Source: an uncultured Oscillospiraceae bacterium (GTDB taxonomy: Bacteria; Bacillota; Clostridia; Oscillospirales; Ruminococcaceae). From it: 5,931 nt of DNA. The translations under genes were made by a program, and so were the position numbers. Within the stretch, counting starts at the first letter, position 1; each line of letters opens with the position of its first letter. The stretch spans positions 1 through 5,931 of the forward strand of contig CANNTZ010000095.1 of the NCBI GenBank assembly GCA_947522735.1, in the 5' to 3' direction. Shown here piece after piece: positions 5,445-5,931 of the stretch. Under the pieces are notes generated by a model. That model saw only the letters and a program-made list of their open reading frames with translations. It searched no databases and was not told where the DNA came from.

Positions 5445-5931
5445 TTACCCGGCAAAGAGAAAAAGCGCGCAAAAAGCAAGCCCGATAGAAAACCGAGCGA
5501 AAAAAGCTGTATGAGAGCACACTTTAAGCGCCTCGCCGGAATGATTTGGATGCGCGGTAGGAGTGAGAGCCGTGCAGAACGGCGGCCAACGCAACCGCCA
5601 GAGCGGGCAGCAGTATTTCTGGCGGGTACGATTATTGTCGGTCGTTTTGCCGTCCTTGTGCATAGCAAACCCGGCCTCGCAGACCGGATTACCGGCAGGA
5701 AGCGTTTTAGAGGCTTTCGTGCCGCGTGGATTGAGGGGGATAAACGCCTCGCCCTCATAGACCGTTTTTACGGTATTGTAGATGCTTTTCACATCGTAGC
5801 CCTTGTCGGCAAGGAAGGTGCATTCCTTTAAGGAGATCACCCTGTCAGCTTCGGCGAGGATCTCAGCGGCGACGGAGGAATCGGCGACATTGCCCGGTGT
5901 GGTCAGCTCGTAGAGCGGCAGGCCGGAGATG
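5445..5931 (-). pseudogene. DDE-type transposase remnant, C-terminally truncated (5' end beyond window)
   Basis: The minus-strand frame enters from the right edge and stays open to a TAA at 5447-5445, giving 161 visible residues. The first 110 (down to about 5601) look like an IS4-type DDE transposase of Clostridia: GLPLYELTTPGNVADS, then LADKGYD with the likely second catalytic Asp (residue 42 of the visible part), then AFIPLNPRG, GNPVCEAGFAMHKDGK and RTRQKYCCP. After CCPL the sequence turns into low-complexity hydrophobic residues with no family resemblance in any of the three frames. The region that would carry the catalytic Glu is absent, so a simple frameshift does not explain the loss. 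Most likely it is a broken insertion sequence whose 3' part was replaced or deleted. The N-terminal part and terminal repeats cannot be seen. Confidence 0.72.

Noticed and set aside
5436..5831. Plus-strand frame of 131 codons downstream of the opposite promoter
   Set aside because: Most of it is antisense to the clear transposase segment, it has a poor ribosome binding site, and no family is recognisable.

Overview
The window looks like a piece of a Bacillota chromosome, probably a gut Clostridia/Oscillospiraceae-type bacterium. This rests on the strong AGGAG/GGAGG-type ribosome binding sites, the sigma-A promoters with 17-nt spacers, the middling to high GC content, and a gene set common in those genomes: a MalT-like LuxR regulator, a GPH symporter, an RpiR regulator and a DDE transposase remnant. 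This assignment is inference; no rRNA or other taxonomic marker is present.

Layout. (1) Positions 1-1543, minus strand: the N-terminal ~514 residues of a large MalT/LuxR-type STAND ATPase regulator that runs off the left edge. (2) Positions 1544-1946: a long divergent control region. It has a minus-strand promoter (1592-1620), a plus-strand promoter (1861-1889), and between them imperfect TGTGT-type repeats and an inverted repeat. (3) Positions 1947-3305, plus strand: a complete 452-residue GPH-family (MelB/XylP-like) cation symporter. (4) Positions 3342-3384: a strong hairpin that can act as a terminator on both strands, between converging genes. (5) Positions 3411-5294, minus strand: a tight two-gene operon. 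An RpiR-type regulator comes first, followed after 6 nt by an agmatine-deiminase-family protein. (6) Positions 5335-5385: two near-perfect sigma-A promoters pointing in opposite directions and sharing one -35 box. (7) Positions 5445-5931, minus strand: a DDE transposase remnant that enters from the right edge and loses all family resemblance near 5601.

How the parts may work together. The MalT-like regulator probably senses a small inducer and activates the divergent transporter. The RpiR regulator probably controls its own operon through a palindrome over the shared -35 box. The most unusual point is that both products of the minus-strand operon are degenerate at their functional sites. The deiminase has Ser where the family has its nucleophilic Cys, plus further changes at conserved positions. 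The RpiR SIS domain lacks the usual small residues of the sugar-phosphate pocket. The pair could be an altered sensing system or a decaying locus; the sequence alone does not decide. None of the usual partners of an agmatine deiminase pathway (agmatine/putrescine antiporter, putrescine carbamoyltransferase, carbamate kinase) is in the window.
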